Numbered from the stretch's first letter, positions 46,358-58,916 are shown. The stretch is 64,000 nt of DNA from Tomocerus qinae (GCA_020055645.1 CM034546.1:10230001-10294000); one strand, 5' to 3'. The notes: generated by a model from the letters alone, not told the origin. Numbers and translations are program-made.

Positions 46358-48065
46358 GTTACAAACCCAAATAATGGCACTGTATGTAAATAAAAATTCC
46401 CCAAATTAGAATAATTAAGACATGTGAAAACGGAATGAACGATATAACTGTCCGATCAGTTCAACTACGATTTTAATTTTGTATGTCCAAATATTCAAAA
46501 TTATGAACTGAGAATAATAGCAGAATCAGCGAAGTATAACTCATCGCCCGCTCTTCTCGTCTCTATTTCTGTCGCAGGAACTGCACATTAATACATTCTA
46601 CCCATCTGCCGCCGACACCCAAAATAACGTTAATCTAACGGAAAACCAACCCGACACCCCAAGGTTAGTATCAGTTTGTATGCCGTCGGGTAAATGAAGA
46701 TGCATTCAACATGTGTCTCACAGGCAATTTTCATTATTCCCGTGCATATGTACTTTTTAGTGTAGAGATAAATGCACTTTGTTAGCTTAGCAATGTAAGC
46801 TTCATTTGGATATAATACAATACTGTATATAGTACTGTTTCATTATGAACATTCTTATTACCTAGAGTTACTTACAGGACAAAGGCCAAGTCATTTACTA
46901 GATTGTGGTCTTCCATCAAAATGAACAACTACTAATTTTTAACTGGGTTATAATCGACCTGTAATGTGAGTGTTTTAAAGTTTAAATCATAACGATGATT
47001 AATTGCAATTTCTCTCTTGTCCCTTTCTGAATTCTATACTTTTAATGTATTCGATATAGTTAAGTACTCGATAAGTTGTTTTCGCCAAATAACATTTTCG
47101 AAGTTTCGTCATTTCGAACACAAAAAAAATTATCTAATAATTACATATTACTAAAATTGGGTGAACGACCGCAATTTCTAGAGGTTAGCGCACGGCTAGC
47201 GAGAGGCTTTAGGTTCCTTGCAGACTAATATTTTTGTCAAATGTTTTAATTACCATAATGCCAGTGTCAGATGCTAGTCTAAAATATAAATTCCTACATA
47301 TACATTATATATATATATATATACGTATGTGATGGCATTTATAACAAAATTTACTGCATTGTATTCATGTATTAATTTTATAAGTGCATTTTAACTTTAT
47401 TTCTTTCCAGCTTTACTCATGCAGCTCCTTTGTGTAGCACCAATAATCGATGATAATCAAGGTGGAGAGTTATAGCTAGAAAATTCGTTTGACGTCAGCA
47501 AAGACCTTCGTTTCTCAGAGACACATTAAGCTGGGCTAGAACACCAGTAAATTTTTAATAAAAGTTAAATACAAGGGAATATGGCAGGCTAATAAAATAG
47601 CAAGAATTCGCAATGCTAAAGGAAAAGTTTGTTTGATTTAAGATATAAAAGAGTTTCTTATTGCGTTAAGAACTTATGTAGTCAACTTTCTTGTCCAATC
47701 GAGAGTGTTTGTGTAAACTATGCTTAATATTCTTTTAACTACTGAAAAACACATTGAATAGTAAAAATATTCGTGGCTCTAATGCTAAAACATCAGAGAT
47801 ATAGGTATTATATTAGTAGTGGTATCATTTTATTATACTGTCACTGTCACTCTGCGAATCAACATTACAATGTTGGAGGGTAGTATGCTAAGAAAAACGG
47901 ATTGACCTTAGCAAAGTTCTTCGTCTCTCGGTGACAAAGTATTAGGCAAAACACGCTTAAATATTTGATATGACTATGGCTTATAGATAAGAGAAATATG
48001 ACAGCTCTAAACCAGCACGAAAAATTCATACTGACGATGAGGATAATGAGGACAGGACAGGCTTA
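46358..48065. repeat. Intergenic repeat C, copy 4
   Basis: It runs from TTGTTACAAACCCAAATAAT through AGCACCAATAATCGATGATA to the CACGAAAAATTCATACTGAC block shared with 26525 and 37200. TGACGTCAGCAAAG-type cores lie at 47490 and 47906. It sits upstream of IR-4, as copy 1 sits upstream of the IR relic, so repeat C plus receptor may be the duplicated unit. Confidence 0.78.
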
Positions 48066-48746
48066 GTTTTTGTGAAGAGGTTGAGTTGACAGTTTATTTA
48101 GTCGAGACATTGTTATGATTATGTTGGTGGTTCCAACACTTTATATTTGTTTGATAAAGTGGTGACCAGGTTTTATAGTATAAATTGCTGTAAGTGCCGC
48201 TACAAAACAATTGAGAAGCTTGTTTGTGCCATCATATGAATCTTGACATCTGACCTTTAATACAGTTTTATAACGCTTGGCCAATAAAGGAATTTTACAG
48301 AGAAAGGTATATTAGACTTGTTAGCAGTATCAATACACCTTTTTGGTTTTGGCGTAATTACACAACTTTTTAAGGTGAATTGAACATATAGTCCGAAAGG
48401 CAGAAAGTCCGATATATACCTATATATTGTACCTAAATGATTTAAACTGTATATCCAAACCTGAAAGAACCAAATTAGACAAATCAAAATATTATGACCA
48501 ATTTTGTGTTTTTAGTCATCTTTGGTTAAATTCCTAGTTGCTGTTTTAGATTTAACTGAATTGTATAAATATTTGAATTTTATGTTAGCATCCACTATCA
48601 ATTTAGTGAGCCAATTGAGTTTCATATTCCGCTATCTGCTATAGTTTAAGCTTTCTGCAATCATTCCAATATTTATTTAAAATTTGGAATCTCTTGTACT
48701 GTGCTTATTACGCGACAACCGCGCTTAATACCATAACAGAAATAAT
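48066..48746. other. Intergenic DNA, nothing recognised
   Basis: AT-rich spacer upstream of the IR-4 promoter block. Confidence 0.5.
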
Positions 48747-48845
48747 CTTCCACATTTGAAGATATACAGCTACAGTTTCCACATAGTTTTCAAACAGTAA
48801 AATAATTTTTCAGATAAGCTAAGTTATTAATATAACAAAATACAA
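48747..48845 (+). promoter_or_regulatory. Conserved upstream block of IR-4
   Basis: CTTCCACATTTGAAGATATA, ACAGCTACAG, AAAATAATTTTTCAGATAAG and ACAAAATACAAATG match the blocks before IR-3 and before the relic at 25163. The TTTTTCAGATAAG part is the best conserved. Function as promoter, initiator or UTR splice acceptor is inference. Confidence 0.55.
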
Positions 48846-50777
48846 ATGGAAATATATTTTATCCCATTTTTATTAACTGCTATTTTCATCAACAATGTCC
48901 AATGTTTTCAAAGTTTGTCATTTTATAGTAAATGTGAATTCAACATGATCACGTTTGAGCACTCCAAATGGCAGACAGATTTTATACTGTCCAACCAAAA
49001 TGGCCAACCCTGGACCTTGGCAACACCCAATTATGACATAACCTCTTTCGGTCGTCATTGGAATAATCCACGGGATCTGTCAGGAAATTTATGCAGTGTA
49101 AATATTTTAATGGATCCATACTCTACTTTGACTGATCTGGTTTGGTATTTCGGAAAAGAAATAAATCGTCGGAATTCAAGATTTATAATTGTCATCAGGG
49201 ATGAATTGAAATGGATGAATCCAAATTGGCAAACAAGACTTATTGTAGATTTGGTGGCTCCTCTCTTCATATTTGCAATGAGAGGAGGGAACAAATATTC
49301 AGTTTATACTCCGATTCTCTACAATTCAGAAAGTGAGGGTTTATCCCTTTATCGAATCAAAGACAGATTATACGAGGAAGAATGGGAAAAGATTTGGATT
49401 ACTTTAAATGGCAATCTTCATGGCATTGAGATTGCTGGTTATGATGGCTTCTTTGAAGGATCTCAAGTATTTCCAGTATGCCGGAAAACAATCTACTCAA
49501 CAATGAAAATAGGATATGGTTGTCGAGATTCAGTGAGAGCTGTTGAGTTGATGGCTGAGAGATTAAACTTCACTGCGCTATATACAAGGAGATATGCAGA
49601 TTTAAAAGAACGTAAACTATGCGGAGAAATTGAAATCCTTGCGGATAGAATGAACACTTATAGTATAAATTGGTATGAAACCCTTTTCATTGAATACTTT
49701 GAAGAGTTGATTCCATACTACTGTGAAGCAAATCCTCGCTTCCTCGACACTCCTTTGACAGTTCTAGTTCAAAATACTTTTGATAGTTACTCCTGGTTGC
49801 TGATATTTTCGCTAATCCCGATTTCATTTTATGTTTTGGGCTTCAAGATAACTTCTTTATTCATGAAAATACAAATAATTTTCGTATCTACAACAGCCGT
49901 TCTTTTAAATCAACCTGTTGCACATAAAAATCGAAGCATTTTGTATTTGGTAATTGTGTCCATGGGATTTGTACTTGCTACTCAATATGAAACGTGGATA
50001 ACAAGCGAGATTGTTGCTCCGCCAGACAGAAAACAATTTGTGGACTTTAAAGATCTCTTGGAAAATGGATACAAGTTGTTATTGCAGAAAGACAGGATTT
50101 GGGATCTGAACCAACAAGGATCCATATATTTTGAGAAATATAAAATTCTGGATAGATATAATAAAAGTATCTACAGATTCGATTGGGAAACCGATGCATC
50201 ACTTAATGACAGAAAAATGGGAATATGGAAATTTACATGGAAGTTGTTGACCAACTTCTTATTGAAAGTATTTACTGTAATTGTGAAACAAGGAAGTGTC
50301 CTCGTGCCCTTAATACCATCAACAATGTCTTCAGATGGGGTATGTATGACCGTAAAGGAAACAGATCTAGATATACCATTTTCTTATCATTTCAGAAATT
50401 GCTACCGTTACAAATTCCTTTCATATACTCAGACCATGCAAGAAAGAGGCTTCTTAAAATATTTTAAGCAACAAAACGATTTTAAACATTATTTGGGCAA
50501 AATAATATCCTATACTAAGTTGAAGCATGAAGAGTCTCAGACAGTGCCTATAAGTCTTTCGATGAAATTTCATAACATTTTCTTTGTTTGTGGATACATC
50601 TTAATTGGTTCTTTCTTCACACTCTTCCTAGAAAGGATTTGGCATTATACTTTGCAAGTACATGTCTTAAGATATTTAGAAAAATTGAAGTTGGTCACTG
50701 CGAAAATTCCAAATCGTGTATTTCCAGTTGCAAAGCATGGTGCCTCTGAATTGGGTAAGGAACTTATCATTGAGTAG
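48846..50777 (+). CDS. Divergent ionotropic receptor, IR-4 (intact)
   Basis: Single exon, 643 aa. Signal peptide in residues 1-20 (YFIPFLLTAIFINNVQC); extracellular region with LSNQNGQPWTLAT and S1 (RAVELMAERLNFTALY); M1 (SWLLIFSLIPISFYVLGF) near 315-335; pore loop; M3 (SILYLVIVSMGFVLATQYET) followed by SEIVAPPDRKQF; S2; M4 (IFFVCGYILIGSFFTLFLE); tail with RVFPV. It is the closest relative of IR-3 in the window and on the opposite strand from all the other long IRs. Predicted ligand-gated channel subunit of sensory neurons; ligand unknown. The short tail is followed 10 bases on by half of a fold-back element, which probably supplies the 3' UTR. Confidence 0.87.
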   Translation: MEIYFIPFLLTAIFINNVQCFQSLSFYSKCEFNMITFEHSKWQTDFILSNQNGQPWTLATPNYDITSFGRHWNNPRDLSGNLCSVNILMDPYSTLTDLVWYFGKEINRRNSRFIIVIRDELKWMNPNWQTRLIVDLVAPLFIFAMRGGNKYSVYTPILYNSESEGLSLYRIKDRLYEEEWEKIWITLNGNLHGIEIAGYDGFFEGSQVFPVCRKTIYSTMKIGYGCRDSVRAVELMAERLNFTALYTRRYADLKERKLCGEIEILADRMNTYSINWYETLFIEYFEELIPYYCEANPRFLDTPLTVLVQNTFDSYSWLLIFSLIPISFYVLGFKITSLFMKIQIIFVSTTAVLLNQPVAHKNRSILYLVIVSMGFVLATQYETWITSEIVAPPDRKQFVDFKDLLENGYKLLLQKDRIWDLNQQGSIYFEKYKILDRYNKSIYRFDWETDASLNDRKMGIWKFTWKLLTNFLLKVFTVIVKQGSVLVPLIPSTMSSDGVCMTVKETDLDIPFSYHFRNCYRYKFLSYTQTMQERGFLKYFKQQNDFKHYLGKIISYTKLKHEESQTVPISLSMKFHNIFFVCGYILIGSFFTLFLERIWHYTLQVHVLRYLEKLKLVTAKIPNRVFPVAKHGASELGKELIIE

Positions 50778-50786
50778 TAATCATAG

Positions 50787-51020
50787 TACCTTGTTGCCGG
50801 TCACTAATTTTTCGCTTTTTAGACCTAACATAACTACGATTAGTTTATCTTTTAATAGGATACGTGTCCGGCAACAAGGTAATACTGCTTATATTCAGCC
50901 TTTTTATGATATATTATTATGCTTTCGGGAACAGTTTGGAATAATAAAAAGAGGTACTAAACAGTCCCTGGTGACTTTCTAGCAGGAAATTTATAAAGGG
51001 TGCTAGAAAGTCTCCTAGAT
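50787..51020. mobile_element. Half copy of the fold-back element with TA-flanked MITE
   Basis: The MITE (50789-50879, ends CCTTGTTGCCGG/CCGGCAACAAGG, TA flanks) and the right arm (TTTCGGGAACAGTTTGG..GGTGCTAGAAAGTCTCC) match 38488-38780. The left arm is missing and IR-4 ends in its place. Confidence 0.7.
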
Positions 51021-51181
51021 TTTAATAGATAACCCATTCATTAATAAAAGCACCATAATAAGCTGATATTAGAACATATGGTATTTCAAATATTTTACAA
51101 AAATAAATAGGGAAATTTTTAAAAACTCTTACAATTAAATGTTTAAAACGAATAATAAAAATACGGGATATTTATTACTAA

Positions 51182-51743
51182 TGTGTGTTAGGGGGAGAGC
51201 ACGGCTACTACTATTGATTAGTAGAGCTATGCTACCGCTTAAGCCGCGAGGGCTTACTAGCAGTGACTCCCGGAACAACTTTACTAAGTGTACAGACTTA
51301 CACGCAGAGACTTAGTGAAGAGTACTGAAACATGATACGGAACGACTTAACACTGTCCCGCAACTCGATCTGGTGGGCAGTCAGAGGGGGACCGGGACAT
51401 GTAAGCAACACCACCAGTGACCACAGGCAAATCACTTATGGCAGTCTACTTCAACCCACCTTATCACCTCATGTGCATCCCATTGTCCAGACTTGTGCTA
51501 GGTAGAACTCGTAGCACGTATACAGACCAACAGAACAATCCATACACTACAGACAGGGCATTGATAGATAATCATATTGTCACTAAGATAGGCAAATCAA
51601 TGCTAATAACGAATATACGGCAATGACAGCTTCTCCCAGCTCCAGACTACTACCTTATAGACCTGAGGCGCTCTAGAGATTCGAACTCCAGACCTCAGCC
51701 TGAGAAGCGGCTGCTTAGACCACTAGACAGACCTGTACGCCCG
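51182..51743 (-). mobile_element. tRNA-derived SINE, 562 bp
   Basis: On the minus strand the head reads GTCTGTCTAGTGGTCTAAGC (A box, 51711-51733), then GGAGTTCGAATCTC (B box, 51676-51689), as in a tRNA. A GC-richer body of nearly 500 bp, unlike its surroundings, follows to 51182. A perfect 13-bp duplication ATTTATTACTAAT at 51169-51181 and 51744-51756 shows target-primed insertion. The body is long for a SINE and the 3' end has no A-run. Which LINE moved it is unknown. Confidence 0.78.
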
Positions 51744-51756
51744 ATTTATTACTAAT

Positions 51757-52546
51757 ACATATGCTCATTTTATTTATTTGATACACTACCAAAAAATTTA
51801 TTTTATTAGTTTTTTTTTATTCCAAATAGTTAATTTTTGATGGAAAATTTCTTGAAATTATATTTAATGAAAAATTAAGTTCAGACAGTCAAAAGTTAAT
51901 TATGCAAAATACAACAAAAAATTAAAAATTGAAATTTATGTACAGAACTACTAATAAGTTAGCGTATTAACGCATAGTTTGTGTTTAACTTGCGAACTAG
52001 GGCAGTTAGAGACAAATGGTTGACACCGTTTTAAAGCGGACATTCCAGCTTAAACATTGTTGCATCATAACAGAAATAATTATTACCGCACCAAATAGCT
52101 GACTTTCCAGGACTTCCGCAATGAATTAAAAACTTTTTTAAATGAATTATTATTTTTGAACCGAAATATCATTCAAATCATTACGTATGATACACCAATC
52201 TTAAGTAATGTCCTCTTTCCAACTATGGTCTCACCGTTGGAAGTCCGACCATTTGTTTATAGCTGCCATGGTTCCCACTATTCGTGCACGACTTGCAGGT
52301 AGCTTTGCACATATATTGTCAATAGTTTGATCATTAGGTTAATTTTTATTAACAATGGTATATTAAATTTTGTTTATTAACATAAAATAACGAAAATTTT
52401 CTTTTAAATGGTATATTTATTAAAAATAATAAAGTATTTATTATTACTAGTACCTCACAGCATACCCGACTCGATTTCGAAAGGTATTATTTAGTAATAA
52501 TGACTCCTTGGATCAATGCGGTAAAATTCAAATCTAAACTACCAAC
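51757..52546. other. AT-rich spacer before block A2, nothing recognised
   Basis: No gene or internal repeat seen; its equivalent left of A1 lies outside the window. Confidence 0.5.
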
Positions 52547-52620
52547 CAGGCACGTATCCAGAAATTTGTTCAAGAGGGGGGTGGGCGCTGCGCCCCCGCC
52601 CCCTACTGGATGCGTGCTTG
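52547..52620. mobile_element. hAT-like MITE (GCACGTATCCAG family), 74 bp
   Basis: The left end CAGGCACGTATCCAG and right end CTGGATGCGTGCTTG are inverted copies of each other around a C/G-rich core. The flanks TACCAACC and TATCAACC look like an 8-bp target duplication with one mismatch, overlapping the first base of the element. The same family sits at 4066-4250 and 10884-11031. Confidence 0.6.
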
Positions 52621-52714
52621 TATCAACCATATAAATATAGATAGGAAAAATTTTGTCAGTCTACGATTATATAATAGAATTAGTATTACTAAAGTTTTTA
52701 AATTATTTTTGTAG

Positions 52715-53689
52715 GCAGTACAAGTGACAGTAATTTTGTGGATGACGTAGTTGAATTAAATCCTGTTCAAATATTACATTCTTCACAAGTTGGCGAAAAT
52801 TCAATTACTTTGGGTTCACCCCCTATTTCCACCGACCTGGAGCAGATTAAACCTGTAACTCACGCCATTTCTGCTGCTACATTTTCAGAGTCAAATCAAA
52901 CTGCGTGTCTAGATACCAACAGCGAGACTATCAACGAATGCAAAAGTAAGTAACCTTTTATCTTTCAATTCATAAAATTTCAAAACTATTTCAGTAGCAA
53001 CACTCACGATTTCACTTAAATTCTTTAAGTAAGAATTTGAAATATTTAGATTGTTTTAATGTTTCAGTATATGAGGAATTAGTCCTATTTCATCTGAATG
53101 CTATACGAAGTGAAATCAAGGATCTGTCGGTAAAGATTAACTCTTTAGCAGTTCAACAACTTCCATTAGAAAACGACATTGAAGGTATACCAAGCCCGCC
53201 TTGCATGACTGAAAATCAGACTTGAACAATTGCCTTAAGTTATATTGCAATCAAGAAAGCTTGGTACAATCTATTTCCAACCCCAAAATTGTCATTAAAA
53301 ATATTTTTATCTATTGTTATTAAAATGAACTTTAATGCGTATTTCTACATAACAGATAAAAATTCTTCGCGTGACCGTAGGTAAGGAATGGAAAGAATTT
53401 GTCAGCAAAATTTTAACCAAAATCATATCGGGCGAGTTGGAAACCAATTGGTCTTTATGAGTACGACAAGGAAAAATCTCATTCGAACAATAGCCTCTTT
53501 ACAAATGCGTGCTACGTAAGGGTTACTGCATAACTTTTAATGTCAAATTTCCTATGCCATGCTAACTATTTTTAATAGATATTATATTCAAATTTCGTAG
53601 GGGCAATAACACAATTGTACAGATCTGCAACGGAAAAGGAGATTGAAAATATTGTGACTACTTGGAGGAGAAATTCTGGAGACTGCTGA
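52715..53689 (+). pseudogene. Remnant of a DUF4806-domain protein gene (A2)
   Basis: This is the duplicate of the remnant at 140-1114, with the same exon-like pieces, splice motifs and frame break. I saw no base difference between the two copies here. Upstream of this copy the sequence is a short MITE and then AT-rich DNA with no further exon visible, so either the 5' exons lie far upstream or the gene was already truncated before duplication. Confidence 0.5.
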
Positions 53690-55565
53690 GTTACGCTGCC
53701 ATTAGTAATCTACTCCATGTATTAAATCCTCATTTAAAATCTAGAATTTTAAAAACAGGTGCTCGTTCACTTTTAAAAACACCTCAAAATTTTAAATTTG
53801 CAACGATGGGCACTGGAAGTTTTTAATATTTTGGTCTTGGATCCTTAATTCAAAATAGAATTAATTTCTTAATAGTTTACAACACTTTACGTTATGTAGT
53901 TATTTCAAAAACTACTCAGCACTCTTTTCTGATAATAACTAATTATAACTTATTAAAGTACATTATTGTAACTAAAGCAAATCGATTATTACATCATGAT
54001 CATGCTACAATAAAACCAAAAGGACTTTAAACTGACTTATTTAATTGAGAGTTTAGTGAACTGATTATTAAATTATCACAAAGTGTAATTATCATGTATC
54101 TCAAAAGGTTAATAGTTATTCTTTGGAACTATAGAGGTATAAGTATATATCTATTTAGCATGTCAATTTTAATTCAAATATTTTTACATAGCTTACGCAA
54201 ATTTAACTGTAAATATTTACTAGAGTTAATTACTTCGAAGAAACTTGAAAAAATTATTATTTATCTGAGAAATCATATAATTACTAAACACTAGCCACCC
54301 AAGGCTAAGCATACCTGAAAAAATAAGTTTTTGGATTCGATAATATACTTATTAATGGGCTTTTCTGTTCTAATTCATACTCATCTTAGCTATGTGACTA
54401 TTTGGAATATAATTTTTTAAGAATTTTTACTTTATTCTGAAAAATCTTTGAATTTTACCTTTCGTTAATGAACTACCATTCCTTTCACTATAATCCTTGT
54501 TTTACCTTTTTAAAATACTTAATACTAAAAACTCTAAGTGATTCAGATGATAATAGATGAATGCACAGAGCTTAAAAATTTAACTGCTGCCTTGTTAAAT
54601 AGACGCATTTATATTATTAATACTATCATGTCATCTGCTATAAAAATAACAGCAATCATTGGAAACGTACTGAAGAGGTATTATAAGTTCATTTAATATT
54701 ATATTCGTTTTTTGAATAATAAACAACAAACAAAAAAAATTATTATATCCGATATTATTTTGTGATTTTAATAACCTAACAATTTTTGGTCACCAATCTC
54801 TAGACAATTTATGTTAATTTATCAGTATATTATTATATACATTTTTTGTATCACAATTATCATATAAGTGGATGTTTGATGATTATTCTTAACTATTTGT
54901 TGTTATTCACAAAGGGTAATGTAATTATAATTTATAATAGGTGTATAAGTTACAATTTACTTTGTTCCTTATAAACAGGTAGTTCAGTGCAGTCGAAAAC
55001 CGCAGTAAAACTACTTCCGTAGGCATCTGACAATAATATCTTATTTCCTATATTACTACTAACTGTGTAGTCATAAATGTGTTCACATTTTGTTCCCCTC
55101 TATTTTATAATTCCAAGGCAGTAAAAAACTCGGGGTTTTTACGAAAAAACCCTCGACCCTGGGTTTTTGGGTTTCAGGGTGTTTTAAAGAGTTATAGGCA
55201 TAAATACAAGCATAATTACTATTATAGCATATAAGAAAACTACAGCTGACAATAACAATAACCATGTAATTCTAAGCTACCATTATTTACGCCTATAAAA
55301 ACCAAAATTAAGGCATAAAAATTTAATTTTTAACATGTTTTAGCACAATTTTTTGTGAGCGCATGTAATATTAATAATAATGTTTATAACAACTACAGAA
55401 AAACTATTAATTATTATATTTTACTTATTAAATTGGTTTTAAGAAATTCCTGCTTTAGTAAGGAGCTTTAATTGTAAAGCAGTACAGTAATAAATATGTA
55501 AGTGATTAATTAAAATTCAGCATACGTAATTAATGTTTCCACTTATGTACCCTGTACCCCAAAGC

Positions 55566-55750
55566 CAAGCACGTATCCAGGAATTTGACCTAGGGGGGGC
55601 ACACGAAAATATATTGGTAAAATGATGGTATTTTCGCGCGAAGCGCGAAAAATTTTTGGATTCTTAACCTTTATTGACAAAAAAATAGTCTTTTTTTGGT
55701 AGCTTAGGGGGGCCCGGACCCCCCCGGCCCCCCCTCTGGATACGTGCTTG
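55566..55750. mobile_element. hAT-like MITE (GCACGTATCCAG family), A2 copy
   Basis: Identical counterpart of 4066-4250. It directly follows the empty site of the 1066-bp element, so this MITE predates both the duplication and that insertion. Confidence 0.88.
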
Positions 55751-57132
55751 CCCAAAGCATTCCTTCGCGATTCGTAAACAGATAATTATGTATACAACGA
55801 TATATAATAATCTCCACAACGATTAAAATATACAAAAATCAAATATATAGACATCGCAATACAATAAATATTGCAAGTATTAAAGTATAAAAGCTATTAT
55901 GTTGTTTCCACCTGATTATATTATATTTGTTTATATTTTTGAATAGAAATGTGAGAAAATTGGCATCCAGATGGAGCTTTAGTGAGTATTATTGTATGTT
56001 CTGGAAAAAAAACCCAAAAAACTTCAGCCCATAAAAAACCTGACCCCCAAGCTTGTATAGTTCGTAGTGGCCCTTACTTTTCAAATATGCTAACTCTAAA
56101 CGCAATTATCTTGTGCATAATGCCAATACCACTACAAATTTTAGTCTTTAAACCGTTAATTAGTAAATGCATGCTTTCATAATCATTAAAATATTTACAA
56201 TTATTTTGCATTACAAATCGTGTTTAAGCGAAATTTTTTCCAAATTCCATAGCGTGAAATATGCTTTTCGAAAAGCTTTTAGATAATACTATAAAAGCAA
56301 CATTACTTATTATCGGTTCATAGTCCTAAATGTCGGTTTATAGTCCTAAATATCGGTTCATAGTTGTTACTATACATGGTATTTAGAAAATATGTTTCTA
56401 ATAATTATAACAAACATGAATATTTACTTGTTTTGTATTGGCGAATAAAAATATAAAAATAAACGGAATAATCAGAAATCCGAAATTATATGAACACATT
56501 AAAATTGGACTTTTAAAATTATTACTTTAAATTGAGATTTTCATCGAAATTGAACATCGTGAAATAATGACGCAAAGTCTGAGGTAATAACAAACCCCGA
56601 GTTTATATAAAATATTATAATATTACCAAACTAAAAGTTATTCAGATTAAAGTAGGATATATTTTTTGTTTACGTTATTTCCTTCTCATCTTAGCAATGA
56701 ATTTTAAACGTATTAAAAGTTCTTTGTTCATACAATTCATACAAAGTTATTAAAATGTAATTAAAAATTGTAAATCTTGGCTAATGAGAATATTATTAAA
56801 ACCTCGGAAATATTTTGGTACATTCATAAAGCAATAATTTGGACATAAACATTTTAAGAAATTGTGAAGGAATTGTATTGCAGAAAAAGTCATAATCTAA
56901 TACTAAATGTAAAGATACGTAGTACGGTATGCTTTAGAATCCGACGGAGTGATTATGGTAGGTAGGGTATGTTTCCTTACTATACTAGTTGGGTAGGGTA
57001 GGGTACGTTAAGACTCCTTACATTACTGGTTGAGTACTGTAGGGTACGGTATGGTTCCTTACTTTACGAGTTGAGTATGGTAAGGTAAGGTATGCAAGTA
57101 CGATAAAGCCCACCTCTGATACGTACATCTGC

Positions 57133-58916
57133 TCAAGCATATAAATATTTCAATAGAAGATCCTTCTTGACTAGAAGATAGCATATAAACCACTTTATTA
57201 TTGCCCGGATAAAACCATTGATTCTTTTGGTAGTAAGTTCAACTACAGTTGCTGGCTCTTGGTCCTCCTTTAAATACCAATAAACAAACGCAATTAATAG
57301 CAAGTAAATAGATGCCTACAGTTCATGAGTTGGATGTTCATAACCAAAATCGTGCACTATATTTAATTTTAGCAATATAAATTAAAAATTACGTATACAT
57401 AAAAAGGTGCGTCAGCATTAATTTCTCCTTCACTGTTAGGCAACATACAAAGGAGCATCTCTCGATCCCCAGTGGCAGGAATAGCCTTTTTGTACAAAAA
57501 TAAAAAAACAATAAATATCATTTAGAAATGTTCGGGAGCCCCGCTCTCAAAAAGAAAGAGAGATAATGGGTCTGAGAAAAACAAAGAAAGGTAGATTTTC
57601 TAGAAAAAACCATTTTTTAGTCACAGGTAATACATTTGAACACCCAAAAATGATTTTCCTAGTAAACGCTCGTACGCTGCTTGAAAATGCGCAAAATTGT
57701 GACCATGAAGCAAGAAATTTTCCCCCTTTCTCAGGAAGATATAATATGTTCAGAGTTCAAATTACAAACAAATTATGTTGGCATAGGCATAGGCCGTAAT
57801 TTGACAAAATAATATTTTTTTAAAATAAAAGATATTAAATCTGTTTGCTTAATTGGCTACTTACCTGAATTTCATTTTTCAGAACTTCATTCTTTTCCTC
57901 TGAAATGTTGGTATTTGTAGTCTCAACTTCGGGTGTAAGTTTAAGTCCATTCTCTGGGCCTAAAATCAATAGTATTAAAATATAAATATTTAATATTAGA
58001 GAGAACGATATAAATTTAAAGACAGCTCACCTGACTGGCCATTTCCTTGGTCGACAATCACGAATTCAGAATATCTTCCAAGATCCGTCTTTGTATTTCG
58101 TTAGATTAGAGGTTAGAAATAAAAGCATTTTAAGTGGTATTAAAAATCAATTAGAGAAACTTGTAATAAATGATTTGAGTACCTCAGCATTTGATGACAT
58201 GTCTGCTAAGAATTCGTCTGAAGTCTCAGCGCCGGTGCCCACGTCCATTGAGCTACTATAAGAATTGGATAAAATTCCAATAATTAAGACGTTGGTCAAG
58301 CTGACCGGATTACACAAATGTAGAGAAGATTGATGTATCTTTTGATTCGTTTAGTAGATTTTCGCTGCTGACTTACATGCCAACAGCGAAAAGAAATGAT
58401 TCGCCCACTTAGGGGTTGCGTAGAAATCATTGCGTTTCAAGAGCCCTAAATTAAACTACAAATACCTAAAATACTAAATATAATATTAAAAATTACTGCA
58501 TAATAAAATATTTGTAACCTACTATCTACATTATTTTAGGAAAATAAAATTGTACAATCGTCTTGGGTGAAGACTGAAGGCTAAAATATAAAATACTAAA
58601 ATAAATTAAACCAGAATTTAATTTCAATAATGCTTAATATGGCTATGATTCGTTGCATATAAATCCTACATTGATATTACGATTAAGACTATTGAAAAAT
58701 CGCCTACTTAGTATTTAGATTTATTTCTCTGTACAGATAATTGTATATTAATTTCATCAATATCTATTTACAAAGTCTGATATTTCACCGCCGATGAAAA
58801 CTCTTTTTGTTCTTCTATTGGCATCCAGAAGACTATTACCTTAATTTTTTGAATAGCTGGATCCAAAACTGTATCCTCTACCCGACCCGAGTAACTAAGT
58901 TATCTTTTCTTCTCAT
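57133..58916 (-). pseudogene. 5'-deleted copy of the eight-exon coiled-coil gene (A2)
   Basis: Duplicate of 5632-7414 with the same deletion, the same exon 1 stub and the same shifted last exon. Near 57408 one base differs, in exon 7 (GTACG in A1, GTGCG here), and one T-run in the exon 1 area is a base longer. The lesions are shared, so they arose before the A1/A2 duplication. Confidence 0.75.

Noticed and set aside
51660-51743. A functional tRNA gene
   Set aside because: A and B boxes are present, but the arms do not pair fully and it is the head of a 562-bp unit with a 13-bp target duplication, so a SINE fits better.
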